DNA of 64,000 nt, from contig NZ_BMRF01000012.1 in assembly GCF_014648495.1 (NCBI RefSeq), positions 124,001-188,000 on the forward strand. The letters are read 5' to 3'. Position 1 is the first letter of the stretch; the number at the start of each line of letters is the position of its first letter. The translations under genes and the position numbers were made by a program. Of the stretch, positions 21,501 through 29,901 are shown one piece after another. Below the pieces are notes generated by a model, which ran no database searches, had not been told where the DNA came from, and saw nothing but the letters and a program-made list of their open reading frames with translations. Source of the DNA: Actinomadura cremea. Lineage in GTDB: Bacteria > Actinomycetota > Actinomycetes > Streptosporangiales > Streptosporangiaceae.

Positions 21501-22309
21501 GCGTCGTCCTCCACTCGGATCATCACCCGGGTCTCCAGGCTTTCGGGCGGCGTGGTCGCCGGATCGGAGAGGTAGAGCTCGCGGACGGGCCCGGCGGGCA
21601 CATGCCCGTGGTCCCCGAACCAGGCGAGCACGCCGTGGACCGTGAGCGCGATCTCGTCGTACGGGCCGACGTGCAGGGCGGACGCGAACGTCCCGCCGGG
21701 CAGGACGCCGTCGCCGCCGGGCGACTCGGCGGCCACCCGGACGACGAACTCGTCCGGCACGTCCAGCGGGAAGAGCCCGACGAGCGTCTCGCCGGACGGA
21801 CGCAGCCGTGCGACGCACGCGGACGTCGCGGCCGCGATCGTCGCGGGCGTCGCCGCCTCGTGCTCGATCCGCACCCGGCGCGCGGGCTCGGCGGCGACCG
21901 CCACCTCGGCGCCCGGCAGGCCCTCGGCGAGGATCCGGTCCAGGAGCCGCAGCGCGCGGCGGCGGCGGGCGACCTCGGCCTCGAGCCGCTCCCGCGCCTC
22001 CCGCAGCGCCGCACCGGCGCCCGCCCCCGAGTCCGCGCCGCCGCCCACGCCGCCGCCCGGACCGTCCTGCGTCCCGGGCCGGGCTTCGGCCAGGACGCGC
22101 GCGATCGTCGGGAGCGGCACGTCCATGCCGCGCAGCATGCCGATGGTCAGCGCGTCGCGGGCCTGGGACGGCCGGTAGTAGCGGTAGCCGGACGCCGGGT
22201 CGACCCGCGCGGGGGCCAGCAGGCCCAGGTCGTCGTAGTGCCGGAGCTGCTTGACGCTCAGCCGGCACAGCCGCGCGAACCGCCCGATCGGCAGGAGATC
22301 GTTGCTCAC
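21497..22309 (-). CDS. MerR-family regulator with GyrI-like effector domain
   Basis: A 270-aa protein of the BmrR/BltR type. The N-terminal MerR winged helix is LLPIGRFARLCRLSVKQLRH, then YDDLGLLAPARVDPASGYRYY. A Gly-rich linker at about residues 85-100 precedes the coiled dimerisation helix with RRRRALRLLDRIL, and the C-terminal effector-binding domain covers about 125-270. The start is GTG at 22309. Such regulators activate efflux genes on binding lipophilic cations; no pump is adjacent. It is translationally coupled to a second, free-standing GyrI-like domain. Confidence 0.85.
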   Translation of the reverse strand: MSNDLLPIGRFARLCRLSVKQLRHYDDLGLLAPARVDPASGYRYYRPSQARDALTIGMLRGMDVPLPTIARVLAEARPGTQDGPGGGVGGGADSGAGAGAALREARERLEAEVARRRRALRLLDRILAEGLPGAEVAVAAEPARRVRIEHEAATPATIAAATSACVARLRPSGETLVGLFPLDVPDEFVVRVAAESPGGDGVLPGGTFASALHVGPYDEIALTVHGVLAWFGDHGHVPAGPVRELYLSDPATTPPESLETRVMIRVEDDA

Positions 22310-22350
22310 GGCACCAGCCTGGCGTCTCCCCCGGTGGGAGAGTCCAGCGG

Positions 22351-23475
22351 TCAGGGGGCGGCGACCGGCTTCGCGTTCAGGCCGGTGCACTCGCGCAGGT
22401 CGTTCCAGCGCTTCACCTCGGCCTTCGCCGCCGACCCCTGCAGCGGGATCGGGACGCCGCCCTCGATGCGGACGGGCGCCCACTTGTCGGCGGTGACCTT
22501 GCCGTCCTCCACCTTGAGGATCAGCATGCCGGAGCGCGCGCTCTGGCCTCGGGCGGAGGCGAACAGGAAGTTGCCCATGCCGTAGTGGATGTAGGCACCG
22601 TTGTCCATGTAGCCGCCGCCCAGGGGAATGTGGGCGTGGCCGCCGACGATGATGTCGGCCCCGGCCGCCGTGAGCTGCTGGGCCAGCTCCTTCTGGCGGG
22701 GCAGCGGGCAGGGGTTGAGCTCCTCGCCCCAGTGCAGGTGGACGATGACGACGTCGGAGCCCTTCGCGGCCTCCTCGACCGCCTGCACCATCCGCGGGAC
22801 GACCTTGGCGGACGCGAGTCCGGGCTTGGTGTCGGTCGCCGTCCACTCCTGGATGAGGTGGTCGTCGAGGACCTGGGTGGCGCCGACGATCGCGAGCTTG
22901 TTGCCCTTCACGGTGACCCGGTACGGCTTGTACGCCTGGGCGGCGTTCATCCCGATCCCCAAGGTCGGGAACCTGCTCTTCTTGGCGGCCGCCAGGGAGT
23001 CGCGCAGCCCGGTGACGCCGTAGTCCATGCCGTGGTTGTTGGCCATGGACGTCACGTCCACCCCGGCGGCCTTCAGCGCGGTGAACGCCGAGGCCGGGGC
23101 GCGGAACGCGTACGTCTTCGGGGCCTTCGTCCCGCGGGTGGTGATCGCCGTCTCCAGGTTCACCATGGCGAGGTCGGCCTTGCGCAGGACCTTGGCGGTC
23201 GGGCCGAACGCCGTCTCCGGCTCCGCCAGGCGGGCCCGCAACTGGGCCTCGAAGTTCGTGTCGCCGCCGAACGCCAGCAGGATCGGCTCCTTGGCCGGCT
23301 CGGTCGGGGTGGGCGGCGCGGCGGGCGGCGCCGAGCTCGCCGGCGAGGCGGCGCCCGCGGCCGGGGGCGTGTCGCCGCCCGCCAGCCCGCACGCCGCCGT
23401 GGCGAGGAGCACCCCGCCCGCCGCGGCGGCCGCCGCGATCCTGCTCCGCCGCATGTTCCCGCGCACCTTGTTCAT
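22351..23475 (-). CDS. CapA-family lipoprotein (PgsA/metallophosphatase-like)
   Basis: A 374-aa secreted lipoprotein. The signal peptide ends in the lipobox LLATAAC near residue 28, so Cys is lipidated and the protein is anchored outside the membrane. After a Pro/Ala linker comes a CapA domain: FGGDTNFE, VNLETAI, ANNHGMDYG, HLHWGEELNP and GGHAHIPLG, the Asp/His/Asn metal-site motifs of calcineurin-like phosphatases. CapA relatives act in poly-gamma-glutamate export; no capB/capC is nearby, so a generic extracellular hydrolase role is as likely. The ATG at 23475 has GGAGG about 8 bp upstream. Confidence 0.85.
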   Translation of the reverse strand: MNKVRGNMRRSRIAAAAAAGGVLLATAACGLAGGDTPPAAGAASPASSAPPAAPPTPTEPAKEPILLAFGGDTNFEAQLRARLAEPETAFGPTAKVLRKADLAMVNLETAITTRGTKAPKTYAFRAPASAFTALKAAGVDVTSMANNHGMDYGVTGLRDSLAAAKKSRFPTLGIGMNAAQAYKPYRVTVKGNKLAIVGATQVLDDHLIQEWTATDTKPGLASAKVVPRMVQAVEEAAKGSDVVIVHLHWGEELNPCPLPRQKELAQQLTAAGADIIVGGHAHIPLGGGYMDNGAYIHYGMGNFLFASARGQSARSGMLILKVEDGKVTADKWAPVRIEGGVPIPLQGSAAKAEVKRWNDLRECTGLNAKPVAAP

Positions 23476-23646
23476 GGACCGGCCTCCGCTCGGGCTCCCC
23501 GTGACGGGACGAGCATGCCATGCGCGTGCCACCACCATGCGCCACGACCTGCGGATTCGACGAAATGGTGATGCAGGTGAGACATCGAGCACACGTTCGG
23601 ACCGGCGAGCCGCCCCGCTCCCCCAAACCTGTATAGTTCGTTTTCT

Positions 23647-23657
23647 TGAATCATTCA
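23647..23657. promoter_or_regulatory. Candidate FurA box
   Basis: TGAATCATTCA, a perfect AT-rich palindrome centred on C23652, lies 16 bp before the furA start in an otherwise GC-rich genome. AT-rich palindromes in this position are typical of autoregulated actinobacterial furA-catalase operons. Confidence 0.65.
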
Positions 23658-23673
23658 GGTTAGTGAGGATATC

Positions 23674-24147
23674 TTGTCACGCATGACCGCCACCGAGACG
23701 CCGAGCATCGCCGCCGAGCTGCGCGGCGCCGGGCTGCGCGTGACGGCGGCCCGCGTCGCGATCCTCGAGACCGTCCGCGCCGGTGACCACCTCGGCGTCG
23801 ACGCGATCGCCGCGGGGGTCCGCGAGCGCGTGGGACGCATCTCGCTGCAGGCCGTCTACGAGGCGCTGCACGCGATGACGGCGTCCGGGCTCGTGCGGCG
23901 CATCGAGCCCGCCGGAAGCCCCGCGCGGTTCGAGGGCCGCACCGGCGACAACCACCACCACCTGGTCTGCCGACGCTGCGGAGCGGTCGGCGACGTCGAC
24001 TGCGCCGTGCTGCTCGACGGACGGGGGCACCCGCCCTGCCTGGAGCCGGCGAACGACGCCGGGTTCCTGATCGACGAGGCCGACGTCACGTTCTGGGGCC
24101 TGTGCCCCGACTGCCGTCCCGACACCGCGAACGCGAACGGCCGATGA
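23674..24147 (+). CDS. furA: Fur-family peroxide/iron-responsive repressor FurA
   Basis: About 157 aa. The DNA-binding domain is at residues 12-85 (LRVTAARVAILETVRAGDHL, ISLQAVYEALHAMTASGLVRR). The metal-binding region has the NHHHLVCRRCGAVGD motif with its CxxC, and a second CPDC near the C-terminus, which together make a structural zinc site. It is followed directly by a catalase gene, the classic redox-controlled pair. The TTG at 23674 has GAGGA close upstream; the ATG at 23683 is the alternative. The stop TGA overlaps an ATG that is probably not the catalase start. Confidence 0.88.
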   Translation: MSRMTATETPSIAAELRGAGLRVTAARVAILETVRAGDHLGVDAIAAGVRERVGRISLQAVYEALHAMTASGLVRRIEPAGSPARFEGRTGDNHHHLVCRRCGAVGDVDCAVLLDGRGHPPCLEPANDAGFLIDEADVTFWGLCPDCRPDTANANGR

Positions 24148-24185
24148 GCAAGCGCATCACCGTGGAACAGAGAGGAAGCGCGCCC

Positions 24186-25631
24186 ATGACCGAGAGGCCG
24201 ACCACCACGACCGACGCCGGGATCCCCGCCCCCAGCGACGCCCACTCCCAGTCCGTCGGGCCGAACGGCCCCCTGCTGATGCAGGACCATTACGTCATCC
24301 AGAAGATGGCGCACTTCAACCGCGAGCGCGTCCCCGAGCGCGTCGTCCACGCCAAGGGCGGCGGCGCGTACGGCGTCCTGGAGATCACCGAGGACGTCAG
24401 CCAGTTCACCCGGGCGAAGCTCTTCCAGAAGGGCGCCCGCACCGAGTCGCTGGTGCGGTTCAGCTCCGTCGCGGGCGAGCTGGGCTCGGCGGACGCGGGG
24501 CGCGACCCGCGCGGCTTCGCGATGAAGTTCTACACCGAGGAGGGCAACTACGACCTCGTCGGCAACAACACTCCGGTCTTCTTCATCCGCGACCCGCAGA
24601 AGTTCTCCGACTTCATCCACTCGCAGAAGCGCCGCGCCGACAACCACCTGCGCGACAACAACATGCAGTGGGACTTCTGGACGCTCTCGCCCGAGTCGGC
24701 CCACCAGGTGTCCTGGCTGATGACCGACCGCGGCACCCCCGCGTCCTGGCGGCACATGAACGGGTACGGCTCGCACACGTTCCTCTGGTACAACGCCGCC
24801 GGTGAGAAGTTCTGGGTCAAGTACCACTTCAAGACCGACCAGGGCATCCGGAACTTCACCGCCGAGGAGGCCGACGCCCAGGACCCGGACGTCCACATCC
24901 GCGACCTCTACACCGCCATCCAGCGGGGCGACCACCCGTCCTGGACCGTGCAGGTGCAGATCATGCCGTTCGAGGACGCGGCCGACTACCGGTTCAACCC
25001 GTTCGACCTGACCAAGGTCTGGCCGCACGGCGACTACCCGCTGATCACCATCGGCAGGTGGACGCTGAACCGGAACCCCGAGAACTACTTCGCCGAGATC
25101 GAGCAGGCCGCGTTCGAGCCAGCCAACCTCGTCCCCGGCATCGGCGCCTCCCCGGACAAGATGCTGCAGGGCCGGCTGTTCTCCTACCCGGACGCCCACC
25201 GGTACCGGATCGGTGCGAACTACCTGCAGCTGCCCGTCAACCGCCCGCACGCGCCCGTCCACACCTACAACAAGGACGGCGCGATGGCGTACCACAACTC
25301 CGGCGACCCGGTGTACGCGCCGAACTCGGTGGGCGGGCCCGAGGCGAACCCGGATCTGTGGACGGGCGAGAGCTACGAGGTGGCGGGCGAGATCGTCCGC
25401 AGCGCCTACCGGCTGCACAGCGAGGACGACGACTTCGTCCAGCCCCGCGCCCTGTGGGAGAAGGTCCTCGGTGAGACCGACCGCGACCACATGGTCCACA
25501 ACATCCTCGTCCACGCCAACGCGCCCGAGGTCACGGGCGACATGAAGAAGCGCGTGGCCGAGTACTGGCGCAACGTCCAGAAGGACCTGGGCGACCGCGT
25601 CGCGAAGGGCCTCGGCGTGAACGGCTCCTGA
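24186..25631 (+). CDS. katA: Monofunctional haem catalase
   Basis: A 481-aa enzyme that dismutates H2O2 to water and oxygen in the cytoplasm. Signatures: N-terminal FNRERVPERVVHAKGGGAYG with catalytic H55, FSSVAGELGSAD, NNTPVFFIRDP with the distal Asn, and the proximal haem tyrosine in RLFSYPDAHRYR near residue 340. Length fits small-subunit clade 3 catalases. The ATG at 24186 follows AGAGGAAG; an in-frame ATG at 24144 overlaps the furA stop but would add an untypical N-terminus. Repression by FurA is expected. A strong terminator follows. Confidence 0.95.
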   Translation: MTERPTTTTDAGIPAPSDAHSQSVGPNGPLLMQDHYVIQKMAHFNRERVPERVVHAKGGGAYGVLEITEDVSQFTRAKLFQKGARTESLVRFSSVAGELGSADAGRDPRGFAMKFYTEEGNYDLVGNNTPVFFIRDPQKFSDFIHSQKRRADNHLRDNNMQWDFWTLSPESAHQVSWLMTDRGTPASWRHMNGYGSHTFLWYNAAGEKFWVKYHFKTDQGIRNFTAEEADAQDPDVHIRDLYTAIQRGDHPSWTVQVQIMPFEDAADYRFNPFDLTKVWPHGDYPLITIGRWTLNRNPENYFAEIEQAAFEPANLVPGIGASPDKMLQGRLFSYPDAHRYRIGANYLQLPVNRPHAPVHTYNKDGAMAYHNSGDPVYAPNSVGGPEANPDLWTGESYEVAGEIVRSAYRLHSEDDDFVQPRALWEKVLGETDRDHMVHNILVHANAPEVTGDMKKRVAEYWRNVQKDLGDRVAKGLGVNGS

Positions 25632-25646
25632 CCCTTCCACCCGAGC

Positions 25647-25680
25647 GCGAGGGGCGGCCCCGGACGGGGCCGCCCCTCGC
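25647..25680 (+). terminator. Terminator after katA
   Basis: Perfect 15-bp arms (GCGAGGGGCGGCCCC and its complement) with a 4-nt GGAC loop start 15 bp after the catalase stop. Confidence 0.85.
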
Positions 25681-25846
25681 CGTCTCGCGCCCCTCACCGT
25701 CCGCGGGGGTGTGCGGGGGTCATAACGGCCTTGTGTCCGCTCACCGTTCGCGGTTCCAACGATGTCGATTACATCCGGAGTCATGGCGTTCCGGGGGATC
25801 GCACGTCATCATGGAAACCCGATTCCGGTTCGGTTTGGAGTTCTCG

Positions 25847-28063
25847 ATGGGCGACCGCACGGCATACCGCACCTGTCCGCTCTGCGAGGCCCTCTGCGGG
25901 CTGGAGCTCACGCTGGACGGCTCGGGCCGCGTCACCCGGGTCCGCGGCGACGTGCACGACCCGTTCAGCAAGGGGTTCGTCTGCCCCAAGGGCGCGACCC
26001 TCGGCAGCCTGGACGGCGACCCCGACCGGCTCGCGGAACCGCTCGTCCGCAAGGGCGACGAGCACGTCACCGCGAGCTGGGACGAGGCGTTCGAGGCCGT
26101 GCGGGCCGGAGTGTCCGAGGTGATCGATCGGTACGGCAGGGACGCGGTCGCCGTGTACGTGGGCAACCCCACGGCGCACTCGATCGCCGGACCGCTCTAC
26201 GTGGGCGCGATCGTCAAGGCCCTTGGCACGCGCAACCTCTACACGGCGAGCACCGCCGACCAGATGCCGAAGCACGTCGCGTGCGGCCACATGTTCGGCG
26301 ACCCTCTGGCGATCCCCGTCCCCGACCTGGACCGCACCGACCACCTCCTCATGCTGGGCGCGAACCCGCTGGAGTCGAACGGCAGTCTCGCCTCGGCACC
26401 CGATTTCCCTGGACGGCTCAAGGCGATCCAGGCGCGCGGGGGCAAGGTCACCGTGGTCGACCCAAGACGAACGCGAACCGCCGCACTGGCGGACGAGCAC
26501 GTGTTCATCCGTCCGGGAACCGACGCGTACTTCCTCATCGCGATGGTGCACACGCTGTTCGCCGAGGGCCTCGCGGTCGACCCGCCGGACGCCGCCGGCC
26601 TCGACGACCTGCGCGCCCTCGTCGCCGACTTCGCGCCCGAACGGGTCGCGGACGTCACCGGCGTCCCCGCGGACGTCGTCCGCCGCACGGCCCGCGAGCT
26701 GGCCGCCGCGCCGCGCGCCGCCGTCTACGGCCGCATCGGCACCTGCACGCAGGCGTTCGGCACGCTGAACAGCTGGCTCGTCGACGTCCTCAACGCCCTC
26801 ACCGGCAACCTCGACCGGCCCGGCGGCGCGATGTTCCCCAAGCCCGCGCACGCCCCCGCGTACCGGCGGCGCAGGCCGTTCACGACCGGCCGGTGGCGCA
26901 GCCGCGTCCGCGACCTGCCCGAGGTCAACGGGGAGCTGCCCGTCGCCACGCTCGCCGACGAGATCGAGACGCCGGGCGAGAACCGGATCCGGGCGCTGAT
27001 CACCATCGGCGGTAACCCGGCCCTGTCGGCGCCGAACTCCGCGCGGCTCGACCGGGCGTTCGCCGGGCTCGAGTTCATGGCGTCGGTCGACCCGTACCTG
27101 AACGAGACGACGCGGCACGCCCACGTCGTGCTGCCGCCGCCCCGGCCCGTCCAGACGCCGCACTACGACGTCGCGCTCACCGGCCTGGCCGTCCGGAACT
27201 ACGCCCGGTACTCGCCGCCGCTCCTGCCCCTGGACGGGCGGCCGAGCGAGGCGGAGATCCTCGCGCGGCTCGCCCTCCTCGCGTCCGGGACCGGCGGCGA
27301 CCCCGCCGCCCTCGACGACATGGTCATCGCGTCGACGCTGGCGAAGGCCGTCGCGCACGAGGGGTCGCCGGTCCACGGCCGCGACGCCGGCGAGCTGCGC
27401 GCGATGCTCGCCGGCTCCGGCACCCCGACCGAGCGGCGGCTCGACATGATGCTGCGGCTCGGCCCGTACGGCGACGCCTTCGGCGCCGACCCCGGCGGCC
27501 TCACGCTCGACCGGCTCCGCACCGACCACCCGCACGGCATCGACCTCGGCGCCCTCGAACCCCGCCTCGGCGAGGTGCTCTGCACCGCGTCCGGGCGCGT
27601 CGAACTGTGCCCGCCCGCGCTCGCCGCCGACGCCGTCCGGCTCCGCGCCGCGCTGGAGACCGCGCCGCCCGCCGGGACCGTGCTGATCGGCCGCCGCCAC
27701 CTGCGGTCCAACAACAGCTGGCTGCACAACCTCCCCGAACTGGTGCGCGGCTCCAACACCTGCACGCTCCACCTGCACCCGGACGACGCCGCGCGGCTCG
27801 GCGTCGCGGCGGGCGACGGCGTCCGGGTGACGTCGCGGGCGGGCTCGGTCGAGGCGGTCGCCGAACCGACCGACGCGATCATGCCGGGGGTCGTCAGCCT
27901 CCCGCACGGCTGGGGCCACGACCGTCCCGGGACCCGGACGGACGTCGCGCGGCGGCACGCGGGCGTCAACGTCAACGCCGTCACCGACGAGCGCGAGATC
28001 GACCCGGCGTCGGGCACCGCGGTGTTCAACGGCGTGCCCGTCACCCTCGCCCGCGTGGGCTGA
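25847..28063 (+). CDS. Molybdopterin-dependent oxidoreductase (formate dehydrogenase/nitrate reductase superfamily)
   Basis: A 738-aa enzyme binding a 4Fe-4S cluster through C10, C13, C17 (CPLCEALC) and C46 (FVCPKG), and bis-MGD through the molybdopterin domains (LMLGANPLESNGS, VVDPRRTRTA, TIGGNPALS). The C-terminal MGD-binding barrel covers about residues 610-735 (LIGRRHLRSNNSWLHN). No signal peptide precedes the cluster, so it should be cytoplasmic. No obvious Cys or Sec molybdenum ligand is seen at the FDH position, so the substrate is open. The ATG at 25847 follows GGAG. A MarR gene lies directly downstream. Confidence 0.85.
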   Translation: MGDRTAYRTCPLCEALCGLELTLDGSGRVTRVRGDVHDPFSKGFVCPKGATLGSLDGDPDRLAEPLVRKGDEHVTASWDEAFEAVRAGVSEVIDRYGRDAVAVYVGNPTAHSIAGPLYVGAIVKALGTRNLYTASTADQMPKHVACGHMFGDPLAIPVPDLDRTDHLLMLGANPLESNGSLASAPDFPGRLKAIQARGGKVTVVDPRRTRTAALADEHVFIRPGTDAYFLIAMVHTLFAEGLAVDPPDAAGLDDLRALVADFAPERVADVTGVPADVVRRTARELAAAPRAAVYGRIGTCTQAFGTLNSWLVDVLNALTGNLDRPGGAMFPKPAHAPAYRRRRPFTTGRWRSRVRDLPEVNGELPVATLADEIETPGENRIRALITIGGNPALSAPNSARLDRAFAGLEFMASVDPYLNETTRHAHVVLPPPRPVQTPHYDVALTGLAVRNYARYSPPLLPLDGRPSEAEILARLALLASGTGGDPAALDDMVIASTLAKAVAHEGSPVHGRDAGELRAMLAGSGTPTERRLDMMLRLGPYGDAFGADPGGLTLDRLRTDHPHGIDLGALEPRLGEVLCTASGRVELCPPALAADAVRLRAALETAPPAGTVLIGRRHLRSNNSWLHNLPELVRGSNTCTLHLHPDDAARLGVAAGDGVRVTSRAGSVEAVAEPTDAIMPGVVSLPHGWGHDRPGTRTDVARRHAGVNVNAVTDEREIDPASGTAVFNGVPVTLARVG

Positions 28064-28089
28064 CGTTCCGTCCCACCGCCGCGTAGTCT
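28060..28089 (+). promoter_or_regulatory. Promoter of a probably leaderless marR mRNA
   Basis: TAGTCT at 28084-28089 lies exactly 6 bp before the ATG at 28096. With a CTGACG -35 candidate (28060-28065, 18-bp spacer), it would start transcription at the A of ATG. No ribosome site is present, which fits a leaderless transcript. Confidence 0.5.
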
Positions 28090-28095
28090 GACGGT

Positions 28096-28566
28096 ATGGA
28101 AACGGCCACCGGGGAGCGGATCGATCTCGGCAGTGCGCTGGTGCGGGTCTCGTTCCTGGTGAACTCCATCTACAACGAGGTCAGCCGGGAGCACGGGGTG
28201 ACCCCGCAGCAGGGCAAGCTGCTCTGCGTGCTCATGGAGCGCCCCTACGGGATGCGCGAGCTCGGCGCGGTGCTGGGCCTGGCGAAGTCGAGCCTCACCG
28301 GCCTCGTCGACCGGACCGCCCAGCACGGCCTGGTCCGCCGCGAGGCCGACCCGCGGGACGCCCGCGCGGTGCAGGTCGCGATCACCGAGCCGGGCGGCCG
28401 GCTCGCCGAGGTCTTCCACCGGGACACGATCCGCCGCGTCGAGGACCTGTCCGCGCACCTCGAGGCCGCCGACCGCGACCGGCTCACCGACCTGCTCGGC
28501 GTCACCGTGCTGGCCGCCGAGGCGCGTGGCGTCCCCCTCGAGACCGACGCCGGTCCCTGCGCCTGA
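28096..28566 (+). CDS. MarR-family transcriptional regulator
   Basis: A 156-aa protein with the MarR winged helix at about residues 35-105: GVTPQQGKLLCVLMERPYGM, RELGAVLGLAKSSLTGLVDR and the wing EADPRDARAVQVAITEPG. Flanking N- and C-terminal helices form the dimer. It converges on the FAD oxidoreductase gene at 28639-29730, whose promoter carries three copies of a MarR-like palindrome, making that gene a candidate target. It could also act on the molybdopterin gene upstream. It has a single Cys near the C-terminus; no redox pair is apparent. Confidence 0.85.
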   Translation: METATGERIDLGSALVRVSFLVNSIYNEVSREHGVTPQQGKLLCVLMERPYGMRELGAVLGLAKSSLTGLVDRTAQHGLVRREADPRDARAVQVAITEPGGRLAEVFHRDTIRRVEDLSAHLEAADRDRLTDLLGVTVLAAEARGVPLETDAGPCA

Positions 28567-28586
28567 CCCGCCCGCAGACCGCGAAC

Positions 28587-28615
28587 GGCCCCCGCCGGGC
28601 TCGCCGGTGGGGGCC
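28587..28615. terminator. Bidirectional terminator between marR and the FAD oxidoreductase
   Basis: GGCCCCCGCCGG and CCGGTGGGGGCC pair over 12 bp with one mismatch and a 5-nt loop, between two convergent stop codons. Confidence 0.75.
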
Positions 28616-28638
28616 GATCGGGCTCCGGTCGCCGCGGG

Positions 28639-29730
28639 TCAGGCCGTCCCGAACAGCTCGGCGAACCGCTCGGTCATCAACGCGCGGCCCTTGTACTCGC
28701 TGACCTGCGCGGCCGGCATCAGGAACGGCGCGCCGTCGTCGCCCGGCGCCTGGCCGACGCCGCCCTCCGGGCCCAGCGGCAGCAGGATGAACCGGACGGG
28801 CGACGGCTCGTACACCGCCGCCGGCGGCTCGCCCCGCACCTGCGCGCCGATGTTCGCCGCGACCACGTCCGCGTGCCGCATCGCGTGCGCCGCCATCTTG
28901 GCCTCGGGGACGTCGGTGATGTCGCCGAGGGCGTAGACGTGGTCGTGCCCGCGGACGTTGAGCCGCTCGGTGACGCGCAGCCGCCCGTCCCCGGTCCGCA
29001 CGTCGCCCAGGCCGGCGCCGAGGCGGTCGGCGTTCGGGCTGACGCCGTGGGCGCGGAACCAGATGTCGGCCGTGATCTCCGCGTCGCCCGCCCGGACGGT
29101 GAAGGTTCCGGCGACGGCGGGCCCGACCGGCGGCGGCGCGGCGAGGGACGTCTCCAGCCGCAGGTCGACGCCCAGCTCCGCGAGCTGCCGGTGCAGTTCC
29201 TCGCGCACCTCCGGCAGGAACCCGGGGAGCAGCTCGGCGGCCGGGTCGACGATCGTCACCGCCTTCTCCGGCCAGACGGCCTTGATCTCCCCGGCCAGCT
29301 CCAGCCCGACCGGCCCGGCCCCGGCGATCAGCACCCGGCCCGCGCCCGCCAGTTCCTTGTGCGTGGCGCGGAGCCGCTCGAGCGCCCCGGCGGCGTCGTC
29401 GCTCTCGATCTTCGCCGGGTACGGGTAGCCCGAACCGGACGCGAGGACGATGTAGTCGGCGTCCACCCGCGCCCCGGAGGCCAGCGTCACGCCGCGCGGG
29501 TCGACCGAGGCGGCGCGGTCGCGGACGACCCGGCCGCGCCGGAGCAGCCGGTCGTACGGAAAGAAGATGTTCTCGGCCCAATCCGGCTGGACGAGCGCGC
29601 GCAAGGCACCCGCGGCCTGCACGAAGGCGTCCCGCGGCTCGATCAGCACGACGTCGGCGCCGGCGTCCAGCGCCTTGGCGACGGCGGCCCCGCCGTACCC
29701 GCCGCCGACGACCGCAACGGTGCTTCCCAT
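28639..29730 (-). CDS. FAD-dependent NAD(P)H oxidoreductase (FSP1/AIFM2-like, NDH-2 relative)
   Basis: A 363-aa two-dinucleotide-binding flavoprotein. The FAD Rossmann motif is VAVVGGGYGGAAVAKAL at residues 5-21, the NAD(P) motif is VLIAGAGPVGLELAGEI near 142, and the FAD ATG-type motif is VYALGDITD near 265. It lacks the redox CxxC of disulfide reductases and an obvious membrane helix. Relatives reduce quinones with NAD(P)H. Its promoter holds three copies of a GTTCGT-N3-ACGAAC palindrome shared with the divergent Rieske protein gene. Confidence 0.85.
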   Translation of the reverse strand: MGSTVAVVGGGYGGAAVAKALDAGADVVLIEPRDAFVQAAGALRALVQPDWAENIFFPYDRLLRRGRVVRDRAASVDPRGVTLASGARVDADYIVLASGSGYPYPAKIESDDAAGALERLRATHKELAGAGRVLIAGAGPVGLELAGEIKAVWPEKAVTIVDPAAELLPGFLPEVREELHRQLAELGVDLRLETSLAAPPPVGPAVAGTFTVRAGDAEITADIWFRAHGVSPNADRLGAGLGDVRTGDGRLRVTERLNVRGHDHVYALGDITDVPEAKMAAHAMRHADVVAANIGAQVRGEPPAAVYEPSPVRFILLPLGPEGGVGQAPGDDGAPFLMPAAQVSEYKGRALMTERFAELFGTA

Positions 29731-29752
29731 GTTGCTCTACCCCCACCATAAT

Positions 29753-29805
29753 GTTCGTGATACGAACTGTACGTGTCACGAACAATATTAGTTCGTACTA
29801 CGAAC
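29753..29805. promoter_or_regulatory. Triple palindromic operator between two divergent redox genes
   Basis: GTTCGTgatACGAAC (29753-29767) and GTTCGTactACGAAC (29791-29805) are perfect 6-3-6 palindromes. A third copy at 29769-29783 (GTACGTgtcACGAAC) differs at one base. Centres are 16 and 22 bp apart. They lie 23-75 bp upstream of the FAD oxidoreductase start and 97-149 bp from the Rieske gene start. This is a dense array for one dimeric regulator. Confidence 0.85.
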
Positions 29806-29901
29806 GTCAACCTCGGGGGCGGGGGCGTCCCGGCACGGTTTAGGGGACCGCCGGACAGGTAGGCTCAGGTGAGCGTCCCGATCACGGCTGCGAGGAGGGA
29901 C

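Noticed and set aside
24144-24186. Catalase start at the ATG overlapping the furA stop
   Set aside because: The extra 14 residues do not look like a catalase N-terminus, and a good ribosome site precedes the ATG at 24186.
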